Numbered from the stretch's first letter, positions 38,632-47,749 are shown. The stretch is DNA of 64,000 nucleotides from Bacillus pumilus (GCF_009937765.1 NZ_CP047089.1:2602272-2666271), one strand, 5' to 3'. Numbers and translations are program-made. Notes: a model not told the origin generated them from the sequence alone.

Positions 38632-39312
38632 ATGGAGGAGCTTCATGATGAATCTCTTTTTGCCTATTATATGAAGGCACATCAATTAGAAAGTGTCTTT
38701 CATCAAAAGCTTATGTCACACGTAAGTTTGTGTCGCTATGAGCAAGGGGAGCTCGTTTGTTCAAAAGGAGATAAGAGGGAGTACCTGTACTTGTTAGTGA
38801 AAGGAAAATTAAAGATTTTCACAACAACAAAAGAAGGAAAAACCTTTATTCTTAGCTTCAAACATCCCCTTGAAGCGATTGGAGATATTGAATACGTTCA
38901 GCAGACTGACATGGTCAATACAGTCGAAGCGGTCACAGAAGTACATATGTTAAGGGTTTCTCATCAAGCGCTCATGCGCCATGCGAAGGATGACCCGCGC
39001 GTGTTAAATTTTCTGCTAAAAGGGATCACAAACAAATTTTATACAAAATCAAACGATTTAAGTTTCCACCTGTTATATCCTGTAGAGGTCAGGCTTGCAA
39101 GCTACTTATTATCTGTTGTCACAAGTGATGAAAGCGCAAGCGCCCTTCGTCTCACTGATGCGGCAAGTTTAATCGGTACAAGCTACCGTCATATTAACCG
39201 AGTCATTCAGCAATTCTGTGAAAAAGGATTGATAGAAAGGCGGAGAGGAAATATTACGATTTCTGATCGTAAAGGGCTCCTAGAAATAGCAGAGCACAAC
39301 ATTTATGAATAA
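38632..39312 (+). CDS. Crp/Fnr-family transcription regulator (YeiL-like)
   Basis: This 226-residue protein has an N-terminal cyclic-nucleotide-binding fold (about residues 30-140, with EYLYLLVKGKLKIF). The C-terminal helix-turn-helix is SLIGTSYRHINRVIQQFCEKG (about 175-195, given approximately). There is no FNR-type Cys cluster; two cysteines occur, one in SHVSLCRYEQGE and one in the HTH. It lies between two YdcZ genes, 13 nt after the first and 21 nt before the second. It probably controls the three-gene unit through the palindrome at 38115. Confidence 0.82.
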   Translation: MEELHDESLFAYYMKAHQLESVFHQKLMSHVSLCRYEQGELVCSKGDKREYLYLLVKGKLKIFTTTKEGKTFILSFKHPLEAIGDIEYVQQTDMVNTVEAVTEVHMLRVSHQALMRHAKDDPRVLNFLLKGITNKFYTKSNDLSFHLLYPVEVRLASYLLSVVTSDESASALRLTDAASLIGTSYRHINRVIQQFCEKGLIERRRGNITISDRKGLLEIAEHNIYE

Positions 39313-39333
39313 AGGAAATGAAGGGATTTTTAT

Positions 39334-39819
39334 ATGATCATAGGAATAGTATTAGCCATTACGGCTGGCGCACTCGTCAGCTTACAAACCATTTTTAATA
39401 GTAAGGTCAATGAAAAAACAGGCTCTTGGTCAACTACAACCCTCGTTCTTGGAATGGGCTTTATTGCTTCACTCCTGATGGGGCTCTTACTAGAGGGAAC
39501 TGGCATGTTTCGATTAAGACATATGGAAGCGTGGTACTGGATCAGTGGGGCCATTGGGGTAGGTGTGGTCATTTGTCTTGTTCAGAGTATTAAACGTCTT
39601 GGACCGACTTATGGCATCTCGATTGTCCTCACGTCACAGCTGGGCTGCGCGCTTTTGTTTGATTCACTTGGCTGGCTTGGATTAGAAAAAGTAGAATTTT
39701 CTTTAACAAAACTTTTAGGTGTTATGGTGATTGTTGCTGGCATCTTGGTGTTTAAATTAACCAAATTGGAGTCTGCAGAAACAGATCAATCGCAAGAAAA
39801 AGGGCTGCCACAAGAGTAG
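39334..39819 (+). CDS. YdcZ-family small membrane transporter, second copy
   Basis: This 161-residue membrane protein starts MIIGIVLAITAGALVSLQTI and contains FNSKVNEKTGSWSTTTLVLG, the YdcZ repeat pattern. It ends in a short polar tail, ESAETDQSQEKGLPQE. It is homologous to, but clearly diverged from, the copy at 38193. The two probably pair, being half-transporters of inverted or parallel topology. GAAGGGA precedes the ATG. Confidence 0.8.
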   Translation: MIIGIVLAITAGALVSLQTIFNSKVNEKTGSWSTTTLVLGMGFIASLLMGLLLEGTGMFRLRHMEAWYWISGAIGVGVVICLVQSIKRLGPTYGISIVLTSQLGCALLFDSLGWLGLEKVEFSLTKLLGVMVIVAGILVFKLTKLESAETDQSQEKGLPQE

Positions 39820-39829
39820 CTGCCCTACT

Positions 39830-41239
39830 TTATATCAATCGCCGCCATAAAACCGTTATCGCGGATAATCCATTTAACAGGAGCCTTTTCATCAAAGGCT
39901 TTTTTTTCTGTCCATAAGCGTTCGTCTGGTAGACAGTTCGATCTTTAGCAACGAGATAACTATAGGCAATTTTTCGTTCAATTGCTTGTGTAAGTGATAA
40001 CGCAAACGGGGCACTGTCAATGACCAAAATTGACTCAGTGTTTAAAAAACTAGACCTCGCATCTAAGTTATATGTCCCAATAATACTCAAATAATCATCA
40101 ATCACCATTGATTTCGCATGAATGGAATATGGACCTTCGTATTCATACAAATGAACGCCTGTTTTCATCAATTCCTTTTTTGTACTTAAATATCCAGCAA
40201 AGGCTAATGGATTTGGCGTCGCCGTAAGAGAATTCGTCACCACTGTCGTCTGGATCTCATTAGGTAAGGGAGTGAGTCCGGATTTCATCGGGCGTGTTGG
40301 AATGACATAAGGCGTCTGTATGAGCACAGAACGCTTTGCCCGGTGCGCAAGATCGTTCAGTTTTTTCAGCACAAGTGGCCGCTTATTAAACCGTTCCACA
40401 GGATTTGTAAAAAAGGCAATCTGTTTCACAGAAGTGGTATCTGCTGCCCAATTAAAAGACGACATCACAAAAGGTTCTTTCGTGCGCACGGCTTCTTGGT
40501 ATGATCTGAGCAGCTGTTTTCTTAGCTTTAACCCTTTTTTTGCTTTTGCCTTGGAAAACACATCTTTTGTTCTTTTCGTAAAATCATGATTCCATAAATA
40601 AACGAAATATTGCTCCATTTCATCTAACACTTTTCCTTTTTTTGCGTTATAGAGCAGCACATCTCGGTCAAAAGCAAAGTCTTTCGGCGGCTGATCTGCA
40701 AAGTATTTATCACCAATATTTCTTCCGCCCATCACAGCCACTCGGCCATCTGCTAGTATTAGCTTATCGTGTAGCCGATTATGCCACGTCCATGGTTTGA
40801 ACAAACGAAAGGGCTCATAAAAACGAATCGCCATATTAGGGTGATTTGCTACCGCATAGCGTAAATGCTTCAGCGGCCCGCGCAAACTGTGACAGATGCC
40901 ATCTAACAACAATTGCACTTTCACACCTCGATCAGCTGCTTCAATTAAAGCACCTAATGTCCACTCGGCTGTTTTTCCCTTTTGAATAGAGTAGTAACTG
41001 AGGCGGATGATCTTCTTTGCCTCACGAATCATTTGGACCCTCACCTGACCAGATTCAAACCCGTCGTCAAGAAGCATCACTTGATTTGTCCCCTGATCGT
41101 CTCCTGAGATAGAAGAGGCTTTATAAATGCAATGTTCTTTGCATGTTTTTCGAACCGGTAAGTAAAACAAAACAAATGCGGTCAAAAATACATAGACAAC
41201 ATAAAGAAGGATGAGATAAAACAAAAGATGAAGCATCAT
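39830..41239 (-). CDS. phospholipase D-type enzyme, cardiolipin synthase-like
   Basis: This 469-residue protein has one N-terminal membrane helix (about residues 3-27) and two PLD domains with HKD motifs. The first is H157-x-K159-x4-D164 in HDKLILAD. The second is H374-x-K376-x4-D381 in IHAKSMVID. Each is followed by the usual G-G-R-N or G-T-Y-N-L-D segment. Such enzymes transfer phosphatidyl groups, for example in cardiolipin synthesis, but this one is not an obvious match to the three B. subtilis Cls proteins. AAAGGAGC precedes the ATG at 41239. It is convergent with the YdcZ gene. Confidence 0.85.
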   Translation of the reverse strand: MMLHLLFYLILLYVVYVFLTAFVLFYLPVRKTCKEHCIYKASSISGDDQGTNQVMLLDDGFESGQVRVQMIREAKKIIRLSYYSIQKGKTAEWTLGALIEAADRGVKVQLLLDGICHSLRGPLKHLRYAVANHPNMAIRFYEPFRLFKPWTWHNRLHDKLILADGRVAVMGGRNIGDKYFADQPPKDFAFDRDVLLYNAKKGKVLDEMEQYFVYLWNHDFTKRTKDVFSKAKAKKGLKLRKQLLRSYQEAVRTKEPFVMSSFNWAADTTSVKQIAFFTNPVERFNKRPLVLKKLNDLAHRAKRSVLIQTPYVIPTRPMKSGLTPLPNEIQTTVVTNSLTATPNPLAFAGYLSTKKELMKTGVHLYEYEGPYSIHAKSMVIDDYLSIIGTYNLDARSSFLNTESILVIDSAPFALSLTQAIERKIAYSYLVAKDRTVYQTNAYGQKKKPLMKRLLLNGLSAITVLWRRLI

Positions 41240-41342
41240 GATCAGCTCCTTTCACACAGACACAACTTTTCCTTAGTGTATGTCAAAATTCAAATTTCAC
41301 TCATTTTGGCTATCTAATAAAATATATGACAAAAGAATCAGC

Positions 41343-41370
41343 TTGTTTTTATTGGGTAATTAATTATAGT
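41343..41370 (+). promoter_or_regulatory. sigma-A-type promoter for the RpiR regulator
   Basis: TTGTTT (41343-41348) and TATAGT (41365-41370) are separated by 16 nt, about 25 nt before the TTG start. Confidence 0.45.
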
Positions 41371-41395
41371 ATGAAATGAGTAAGGGGGAATCGAA

Positions 41396-42172
41396 TTGAA
41401 TGAACCACTATTTAACATTCCAAGCGAAGTATATCAAACATTAAGTGAAACAGAACGTTATTTACTCCATTATATTCACCAGCATTTAGAGGATATCTCC
41501 ACCTTATCCATCGTCACATTGAGTGAAAGGGCGAATGTGTCGACAGCCACAATTGTCAGACTGATGAAAAAAATTGGCTACAATGGCTATACATCCTTTA
41601 AATATCGATTGAAACAAGAAAAGAAAATGACGGATGCAAGCGACCAGCTCAAAAATATTGATGAAGACATCAAACTAGCGATTCGGAAAAATGAAGAAGA
41701 GGTTTTAAAGACGATCCAGCTGCAAAGTATTGGGCAAATTGAAGATGCCGTTCAAAAAATACATAATGCCGAGAAAATTTATATTTTCGGTAGAGGCTTC
41801 TCAGAAATGATTGCCAAAGAAATGACCATTAAATTACAGCTCATCGGAAAAACATGCGAAGTGCACGACGACCCGAATATCATTCGGCTGAAATCAAGAG
41901 ACATCGATAAAAACGAACTTGCGATCTTTGTTTCATTAAATGGTGAAACAGCAGAGCTCGTTGAAGCGTGTCAAAATCTTAGCATGAAGCAAGTCACGAC
42001 CATTACCGTCACAACAAGAATAGATTCTACATTAAGTAAAATATCAGATATGACTCTAGTCGGATATAAAGGCGAACAGTCTTTCTTTCCAGATTATGAG
42101 GTCAGATCGCGCCTGTCTCTTCATGTCATCGCCCGCATTTTACTAGATGCCTACGTGATTCGAATGAAATAA
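41396..42172 (+). CDS. RpiR/MurR-family transcription regulator
   Basis: This 258-residue protein has an N-terminal RpiR-type helix-turn-helix (about residues 30-75, LSERANVSTATIVRLMKKIG). A C-terminal SIS phosphosugar-binding domain follows, with EKIYIFGRGFSEMIAKEM near 122. It precedes a ketohexose PTS operon and most likely controls it in response to a sugar phosphate. The start is TTG 41396, six nt after AAGGGGGA. It has its own terminator, so it is transcribed separately from the downstream catabolic genes. Confidence 0.85.
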   Translation: MNEPLFNIPSEVYQTLSETERYLLHYIHQHLEDISTLSIVTLSERANVSTATIVRLMKKIGYNGYTSFKYRLKQEKKMTDASDQLKNIDEDIKLAIRKNEEEVLKTIQLQSIGQIEDAVQKIHNAEKIYIFGRGFSEMIAKEMTIKLQLIGKTCEVHDDPNIIRLKSRDIDKNELAIFVSLNGETAELVEACQNLSMKQVTTITVTTRIDSTLSKISDMTLVGYKGEQSFFPDYEVRSRLSLHVIARILLDAYVIRMK

Positions 42173-42177
42173 CCGAT

Positions 42178-42215
42178 AAAAAAGCCTTCGAGACTTTGAT
42201 CTGGAAGGCTTTTTA
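42178..42215 (+). terminator. terminator of the RpiR gene
   Basis: AAAAAAGCCTTC and GAAGGCTTTTT form the stem, followed by Ts. Confidence 0.8.
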
Positions 42216-42236
42216 TGATGAAAACCTTTACACAAT

Positions 42237-42251
42237 CTGAAAACATTTTCA
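42237..42251 (+). promoter_or_regulatory. cre-like site upstream of the ketohexose operon
   Basis: CTGAAAACATTTTCA matches the cre consensus except at the first W and the central G. It lies about 50 nt before the kinase start. Confidence 0.4.
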
Positions 42252-42302
42252 CTCCAGCGTATGAGATACTTTCTTTAGAGAAAAGAAAGAAGGTGAAACC
42301 AA

Positions 42303-43217
42303 TTGATATATACCTGCACCTTAAATCCTGCGATTGACCTATATATTGCATTAAAAGAAATGAAGGCAAATGCAGTCAACCGCACAGAAGATGAAGATTA
42401 TCAGCCAAATGGCAAGGGAGTCAATGTCTCCATTATGCTAAAGAAATATGGATTCACAAGCACTGCATTAGGATTTATTGCTGGGTTTTCAGGCTCTTAT
42501 ATTGAACAATCCTTAAAGGACCTTTCTATTCAAACTGATTTTATCTCAGTTGAAGGAATTACACGCATTAATGTTTTTATTAATACAACAGAAGAATACA
42601 AGCTCGTGAACCAAGGACCGGCGATTGAAGAAAAAGCACTTCACGCCTTTCGTGAAAAAATAGCGGCCATCCCGCAGGGGGACATCCTGATTATGTCAGG
42701 CAGCCTGCCAAAGGGCGTACCAGCCAGCATTTTTTCAGAAGTAGCAGCTATTTGTCATCAGAACAACGTGAAGTTTATTTTAGACACAAGCTCCGCGGCA
42801 GTTCTTGAGACACTTCAATACAAGCCTTATTTATTAAAACCGAATGAAGAAGAAATCGCTGCTTTTTTCGGCAAAACACATCCTATGTCAGAAAAAGAAC
42901 TCATTCAATCAGGAGAAAAACTCATTGAGATGGGTGCAGAGCAAGTGCTGATTTCCCGCGGGGGAGAAGGGGCTTTGTTCATTACGAAAGACGCTGTCTT
43001 AAAAGGAAACGCGCCAACAGGCACTGTGGTAAACACAGCTTGCTCTGGAGATGCAATGCTCGCAGCCTTTCTTAGTAAACAGCTTGAAGGTCATTCACTG
43101 GAAGAATGCTTACGTTACGGCATTGCAACAGGCGCATCTACTGCATTTTCTAAAGGCTTAAGTGATTTACATGACATTCATTCATTAATTGATCAAGTAC
43201 ACATTGACAAGATATAA
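42303..43217 (+). CDS. PfkB-family ketohexose-1-phosphate kinase (1-phosphofructokinase / tagatose-1-phosphate kinase type)
   Basis: This 304-residue kinase has the LacC/FruK pattern. It starts IYTCTLNPAIDLYI and has GKGVNVSIMLKKYGF near residue 38. The C-terminal PfkB signature is VNTACSGDAMLAAFL near 245, with its catalytic Asp. It should phosphorylate the sugar-1-phosphate made by the adjacent PTS at C6. The class II aldolase two genes later would then split the 1,6-bisphosphate. The start is TTG 42303 with an AAGGTGAAA site. In this arrangement D-tagatose or D-fructose are the leading substrates. Confidence 0.85.
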   Translation: MIYTCTLNPAIDLYIALKEMKANAVNRTEDEDYQPNGKGVNVSIMLKKYGFTSTALGFIAGFSGSYIEQSLKDLSIQTDFISVEGITRINVFINTTEEYKLVNQGPAIEEKALHAFREKIAAIPQGDILIMSGSLPKGVPASIFSEVAAICHQNNVKFILDTSSAAVLETLQYKPYLLKPNEEEIAAFFGKTHPMSEKELIQSGEKLIEMGAEQVLISRGGEGALFITKDAVLKGNAPTGTVVNTACSGDAMLAAFLSKQLEGHSLEECLRYGIATGASTAFSKGLSDLHDIHSLIDQVHIDKI

Positions 43218-43229
43218 GGGGGAATAGAC

Positions 43230-44645
43230 ATGAGCCGCAAAAAAATAGTCGCTGCAACTGGCTGTCCAACAGGCATTGCACACACGTTTATGGCAGCTGA
43301 GGCATTAAAAATAGCTGCTGAGCAACTAGGGGTAGACATCAAAGTCGAAACGCACGGTCAAGTAGGAATTGAAAACGCTTTAACTGATCAAGACATTCTG
43401 GAGGCAGACGGGGTCATTGTCGCAGCTGACAAAGATGTGAATACAGATCGTTTTCACGGCAAACCACTGATTGAAGTGCCTGTAGCGAAGGGAATCCGCA
43501 CGCCAAATGAATTGATCCAAGGCATTATCAATGGAGAAGCGCCCGTTCATCAAGTGAAAGGAAGAGCTTCTGGAACAGAAAAAACATCTGCGCCTTCACC
43601 ATCTCAACAAAAGTCGTCGAATAAGTGGATACACACCATCTACAAACATTTAATGAACGGTGTATCACACATGCTTCCATTTGTTGTTGGGGGCGGGGTC
43701 TTAATTGCTTTATCTTTTCTATTCGGTATTTACTCAGCTGATCCTCAGCATGAAACGTATCATCCGTTTGCTGCCTACTTGAAAAATATTGGCGGACTCG
43801 GCTTTAGCTTAATGGTGCCTATTTTAGCAGCATTTATCGCTGATTCAATCGCCAAACGCCCAGGGATGGTTGTCGGATTTATCGGCGGCTTGCTTGCAAA
43901 CGATGGAGGCGCTGGATTTTTAGGTGGTATTATCGCAGGTTTTGCAGCAGGGTATATTATCGTACTTCTTCAATTCCTGCTTCAAAAATTACCTGCATCA
44001 CTTGATGGATTAAAATCAATCTTCATCTATCCTGTCATTGGTATTTTCTTAATTGGGGCTGTGATGACACCTCTATTAGTTCCAATCACAGGCTTAAATA
44101 ATTCATTAATGGATTTTCTTTCAGCAGTTCAATCCACGAATCCACTGCTCTTAGGTTTAATTGTTGGAGCGATGTGTGGATTTGATATGGGAGGACCTTT
44201 TAACAAAGCAGCCTATGTTACAGGAACGGCTTTACTTGCAGAAGGTAACCTTTACTTCATGGCAGGTGTGTCAGCAGCATGTATCACACCGCCGCTTATC
44301 ATTGCGATTGCCACAACGATTTTCCGAAAACATTTCACACCGCAAGAACGAAATGCAGGGGCGATCAACTATATTCTAGGAGCGACACATATAACAGAAG
44401 GGGCCATCCCATTTGCAGCCAAAAACCCAGTCGTTGTCCTGCCAATTATCATGTTTGGTTCTGCCATCTCTGCTATATTGACGTATCTCTTTGGCGTACA
44501 GGTTCCAGCTCCGCATGGCGGGTTCCTTGTCCTTCCAGTCGTCACAGGTGCATTCCAGTGGGTCCTATCCATACTGATCGGATCACTTGTAGGTGCCATT
44601 CTATACGGACTTTATCGTAAAAAAATAGACAAACCCGCAGTTTAA
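43230..44645 (+). CDS. PTS fructose-family EIIBC
   Basis: This 471-residue membrane protein has an N-terminal EIIB-Fru domain (about 1-100) with the phosphorylated Cys in ATGCPTGIAHTFMAAEA. A linker rich in Ser/Pro follows, then an EIIC domain (about 135-465) with FVVGGGVLIALSF and GFIGGLLANDGGAGFLGGII. It imports a ketohexose and phosphorylates it at C1. The EIIA is a separate gene 15 nt downstream. It lies 12 nt after the kinase gene. Confidence 0.9.
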   Translation: MSRKKIVAATGCPTGIAHTFMAAEALKIAAEQLGVDIKVETHGQVGIENALTDQDILEADGVIVAADKDVNTDRFHGKPLIEVPVAKGIRTPNELIQGIINGEAPVHQVKGRASGTEKTSAPSPSQQKSSNKWIHTIYKHLMNGVSHMLPFVVGGGVLIALSFLFGIYSADPQHETYHPFAAYLKNIGGLGFSLMVPILAAFIADSIAKRPGMVVGFIGGLLANDGGAGFLGGIIAGFAAGYIIVLLQFLLQKLPASLDGLKSIFIYPVIGIFLIGAVMTPLLVPITGLNNSLMDFLSAVQSTNPLLLGLIVGAMCGFDMGGPFNKAAYVTGTALLAEGNLYFMAGVSAACITPPLIIAIATTIFRKHFTPQERNAGAINYILGATHITEGAIPFAAKNPVVVLPIIMFGSAISAILTYLFGVQVPAPHGGFLVLPVVTGAFQWVLSILIGSLVGAILYGLYRKKIDKPAV

Positions 44646-44660
44646 TAGGGAGGAAGAGAA

Positions 44661-45119
44661 ATGATGGAACATATTTATATGAATCTTCATGAAACCGCGT
44701 CGTCACAGGCTGGCGTTTTCGCAGCCATTGCTGACATTGCTTACAAAGCAGGTATTTGTACATCACCAGAGGATGTTAAAAAAGGCTTAGCTGAAAGAGA
44801 AGCACTAAGCACAACTGGATTTCAAGATGGATTTGCGATTCCGCATACACAAACAGACGCCATCACAAAACCAGCACTTGTGATCGTACGCACAGAAACA
44901 GGTATTGAATGGGACGCTTTTGATGGGAAGCCTTGCTTTTTCTTCTTATCCTTACTGATCCCCAAAAGTGAAGCAGGGACCACTCATCTAAAGGCTCTTT
45001 CTGCCCTTTCTCGAGGATTAATGGATGAAGCAAAACGCCAAAAGCTGCTAGAAACAAGAACAAATGAAGACATGCTGACTGTTTTAGAAACAGATATTTT
45101 AACGAGAGAGGATGTTTGA
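44661..45119 (+). CDS. PTS fructose-type EIIA
   Basis: This 152-residue cytosolic phosphocarrier has the EIIA-Fru/Ntr active site FAIPHTQTDAI, with the phosphorylated His near residue 56. It feeds the EIIBC encoded just upstream. The start ATG-ATG follows GGGAGGAAGAG. Its stop overlaps the leader of the aldolase gene, and the next ATG is 3 nt beyond the stop. Confidence 0.88.
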   Translation: MMEHIYMNLHETASSQAGVFAAIADIAYKAGICTSPEDVKKGLAEREALSTTGFQDGFAIPHTQTDAITKPALVIVRTETGIEWDAFDGKPCFFFLSLLIPKSEAGTTHLKALSALSRGLMDEAKRQKLLETRTNEDMLTVLETDILTREDV

Positions 45120-45121
45120 TC

Positions 45122-45991
45122 ATGCCTTTACTATCAACAACACCAATGCTTGAGACTGCGAAAAAAGAAAAATACGGAATCGTTGCATTCAACGTACATT
45201 CCTTTGACAGTATTTATTGGGTGCTCGAAACGGCCGCAGAATTAAAATCGCCTGTCATATTGCAAACAACGGTTGGAACCGTTCAATCTCTTGGAGCAAA
45301 AGCGATTGCAGATACAGTCAAGGCTGCGGCTGATCAATATCAAATCCCAATCGGTTTGCACCTCGATCACTGTACGGACTTTGATGTGATTCTCACCTGT
45401 ATTCGAGCGGGATATACATCTGTCATGATCGATGCATCGATGCACTCATATGAAGAAAATGTTCGCCGCACAAAAGAAGTGGTAGACCTCGCATTAAAGG
45501 TAGGGGTGAATGTTGAAGCAGAATTAGGTAAGGTAGGCGGTGTCGAAGATGATATCGTTGTCGATGAAAAGGATGCTGAAAAAGCCGTTCCATCAGAATG
45601 CCGTCAATTTGTAGCAGAAACTGGTGTACCAACTTTAGCGCCTGCAATTGGTACGGCACACGGCATTTATAAAGGGGTACCGGATATTGACTTTGACCGT
45701 ATTGAACAAATTGCATCGCTCGTCGATGTTCCCCTTGTTCTGCACGGCGGTTCCGCTGTTCCGGATGAAGACGTCAGACGATGTGTGGCTCTTGGTATGG
45801 CAAAGGTCAATGTCTCAACTGAATTGAAAAATGCGTACTCTGAAGCCATCCGTGACCATTTCTCAAACGAACCCGAAAGCTTAGATCCACGGATGTATTT
45901 ACAAAAAGCAAAACAAGCAGCAAAAGATATGGTCACATCGAAAATACGTATCGTAGGCAGTGAGGGTAAAGCCCATCCTCTCTATCAGTGA
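45122..45991 (+). CDS. class II ketose-bisphosphate aldolase (tagatose/fructose-1,6-bisphosphate type)
   Basis: This 289-residue zinc-dependent aldolase has the metal and catalytic segment PIGLHLDHCTDFD near residue 78, VNVEAELGKVGG near 133, and the second zinc motif VPLVLHGGSAVPDED near 202. It would cleave the bisphosphate produced by the kinase into two trioses. It resembles GatY/KbaY-like aldolases as well as FbaA, so tagatose-1,6-bisphosphate is as likely as fructose-1,6-bisphosphate. The ATG at 45122 is used; the TTG at 45116 is too near the ribosome site. It is the last gene of the operon. Confidence 0.85.
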   Translation: MPLLSTTPMLETAKKEKYGIVAFNVHSFDSIYWVLETAAELKSPVILQTTVGTVQSLGAKAIADTVKAAADQYQIPIGLHLDHCTDFDVILTCIRAGYTSVMIDASMHSYEENVRRTKEVVDLALKVGVNVEAELGKVGGVEDDIVVDEKDAEKAVPSECRQFVAETGVPTLAPAIGTAHGIYKGVPDIDFDRIEQIASLVDVPLVLHGGSAVPDEDVRRCVALGMAKVNVSTELKNAYSEAIRDHFSNEPESLDPRMYLQKAKQAAKDMVTSKIRIVGSEGKAHPLYQ

Positions 45992-45999
45992 AACAAAAA

Positions 46000-46220
46000 A
46001 GCAGAGCCGCTTAAGCTCTGCTCAGCGTGTAGACAAACCCTCGCATTCGTTGTCAGGTCTGCGCTTCGGTGCTCACGAATGTCAAATTCGCTCCGCTCCG
46101 ATGCTCGTCCTTCCTAGACTTCAAAGGTTTTCTATCACGCTGAAAAGAAGACAAAGGGCTAAAATAAAGATCATTTTAGCCCTTTGTCAAAAACCTGAGC
46201 AGAGCCGCTTAAGCTCTGCT
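46000..46220. repeat. hairpin-rich intergenic repeat bounded by a duplicated terminator
   Basis: The palindromic 23-mer with core GCAGAGCCGCTTAAGCTCTG occurs twice, at 46000-46022 and 46198-46220, as direct copies. The first is preceded by an A-run, so it terminates on the minus strand. The second is followed by Ts and terminates on the plus strand. The 175 nt between them start CAGCGTG and include the inverted match CACGCTG at 46136-46142. A 16-bp hairpin (46150-46187, arms GACAAAGGGCTAAAAT and its complement) follows. The layout looks like an element inserted into a convergent terminator with target duplication, or two fused terminator units. Confidence 0.6.
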
Positions 46221-46228
46221 TTTTCACA

Positions 46229-47749
46229 TTATTCGTTTTCTTTCATTTCATTTGAAGTGCGTACCCGTGCATTTCCCATAAACAGGACCGTAATCGCTGC
46301 AAGGGCAATAGGGAATAACGCAATCAAAAATACGTACGTAATACTTTGTGACATCGCATCGATGACTTTATTTAAAATATCAGACGGAATTTGTGAACGG
46401 GCACCTTCTTGGAAAATGGCTTGTGGATCGCCTATTTGAGAAGAGGCTCCTTTCATTCCGCTAAAGGCATCTGCTAAGCGATTCGATAGGACATTGGTTT
46501 GAATCGTCCCAAAAATCGTGACACCAAGTGTCATCCCAAGTGATCTCATAAATGAATTGGTCGAGTTGGCACTGCCTCGGTAACGAGGGGCAAGATCATT
46601 CATTGAAGCTGACGGCAGAAGGGAGAAGCTGAAGCCGACACCAAAGCCTGATATCATCATAAAGATGGTGAGCCAAAGTCTAGCTGTATCAGGTGACATA
46701 TTGGCAAGCAGCAGCATTCCCGCGAAAAATGAGATAACAGAGATCGCCATAAGACGTCTGAAAGGCACTTTCGTCTGCATCGTTCCACCAATCATACTGC
46801 CAATGACAGACCCAATCATCATCGGCGTTAAAATGAATCCTGCACTTGTCGCAGATTCTCCGTACACCGCCTGAACGAAAATAGGAATGAAGACGGCAAG
46901 AATAATAAATGTTCCGCCATATAAGAACGCCAAAATTTGAGATGTCGCAAATAAACGATTTTTAAACATCCAAAATGAAATAATCGGTTCCTCCGCTTTA
47001 CGCTCAACAATAAAGAAGATAGTACCGAACACAAGAAATACAGCAAAAAGTGTGAGGATTTGCACTGAATCCCACGCATAAGATTTACCGCCAAGCTCAA
47101 GAGCAAACATCAAGCTCACAACCGCCACGACAAGTGTGATAGCACCTGACCAGTCAATTTTCTGCTTCCGATGTTCCAGCGATTCCTGGTAGTATCTAGC
47201 AATCAAGAACACACTAACAATACCGATTGGTACGTTAATATAGAAAACCCAGTGCCAACCGATCGAATCTGTGATAATAGCTCCTAAAAGTGGTCCTAGT
47301 ACACTCGATAAACCAAACACTGCACCAAACATACCGGACATTTTTCCGCGCTTTTCAGGCGGGAAGATATCAAAGATGATTGTAAACGCGATTGGAAGAA
47401 GGGCACCGCCTCCAAGCCCTTGAATGGCTCGGTAAATAATGAGTTGATCCATCGTTTGTGCGATACCGCACAGCGCAGATCCAATTAAAAAGAAAATAAG
47501 TCCAAACAGAAAAAAACGCTTTCGACCATACATATCAGAAAGCTTTCCGTAAATCGGCATTCCAGCCATTACCGCCACCATATAAGAAGCCGTCACCCAA
47601 GCAAATTTATCAAAACTGCCCAAATCTGCTACGATGCTTCCCATCGCTGTTGCAACAATGGTATTATCCATCGCTGCCATGAAAATTCCTAACAGCAAAC
47701 CGATGACAACAAAGCGAGTGGATGCCTTACCATTATCCACATGATTCAT
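46229..47749 (-). CDS. MFS multidrug efflux pump, DHA2 (EmrB/QacA) family
   Basis: This 506-residue membrane protein has 14 predicted helices. It carries motif D1-like MDNTIVATAMGSIVADL near residue 27, motif A MPIYGKLSDMYGRKRFF near 65, RAIQGLGGGALLPIAFTI near 103, and motif C GPLLGAIITDSIGWHWVFYIN near 150 (given in parts). It should export drugs using the proton gradient. The ATG at 47749 follows CAGGGGGTAAA; the longer frame to 47821 runs into the operator. It is divergent from a MarR-type gene, which is likely its regulator. Confidence 0.88.
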   Translation of the reverse strand: MNHVDNGKASTRFVVIGLLLGIFMAAMDNTIVATAMGSIVADLGSFDKFAWVTASYMVAVMAGMPIYGKLSDMYGRKRFFLFGLIFFLIGSALCGIAQTMDQLIIYRAIQGLGGGALLPIAFTIIFDIFPPEKRGKMSGMFGAVFGLSSVLGPLLGAIITDSIGWHWVFYINVPIGIVSVFLIARYYQESLEHRKQKIDWSGAITLVVAVVSLMFALELGGKSYAWDSVQILTLFAVFLVFGTIFFIVERKAEEPIISFWMFKNRLFATSQILAFLYGGTFIILAVFIPIFVQAVYGESATSAGFILTPMMIGSVIGSMIGGTMQTKVPFRRLMAISVISFFAGMLLLANMSPDTARLWLTIFMMISGFGVGFSFSLLPSASMNDLAPRYRGSANSTNSFMRSLGMTLGVTIFGTIQTNVLSNRLADAFSGMKGASSQIGDPQAIFQEGARSQIPSDILNKVIDAMSQSITYVFLIALFPIALAAITVLFMGNARVRTSNEMKENE

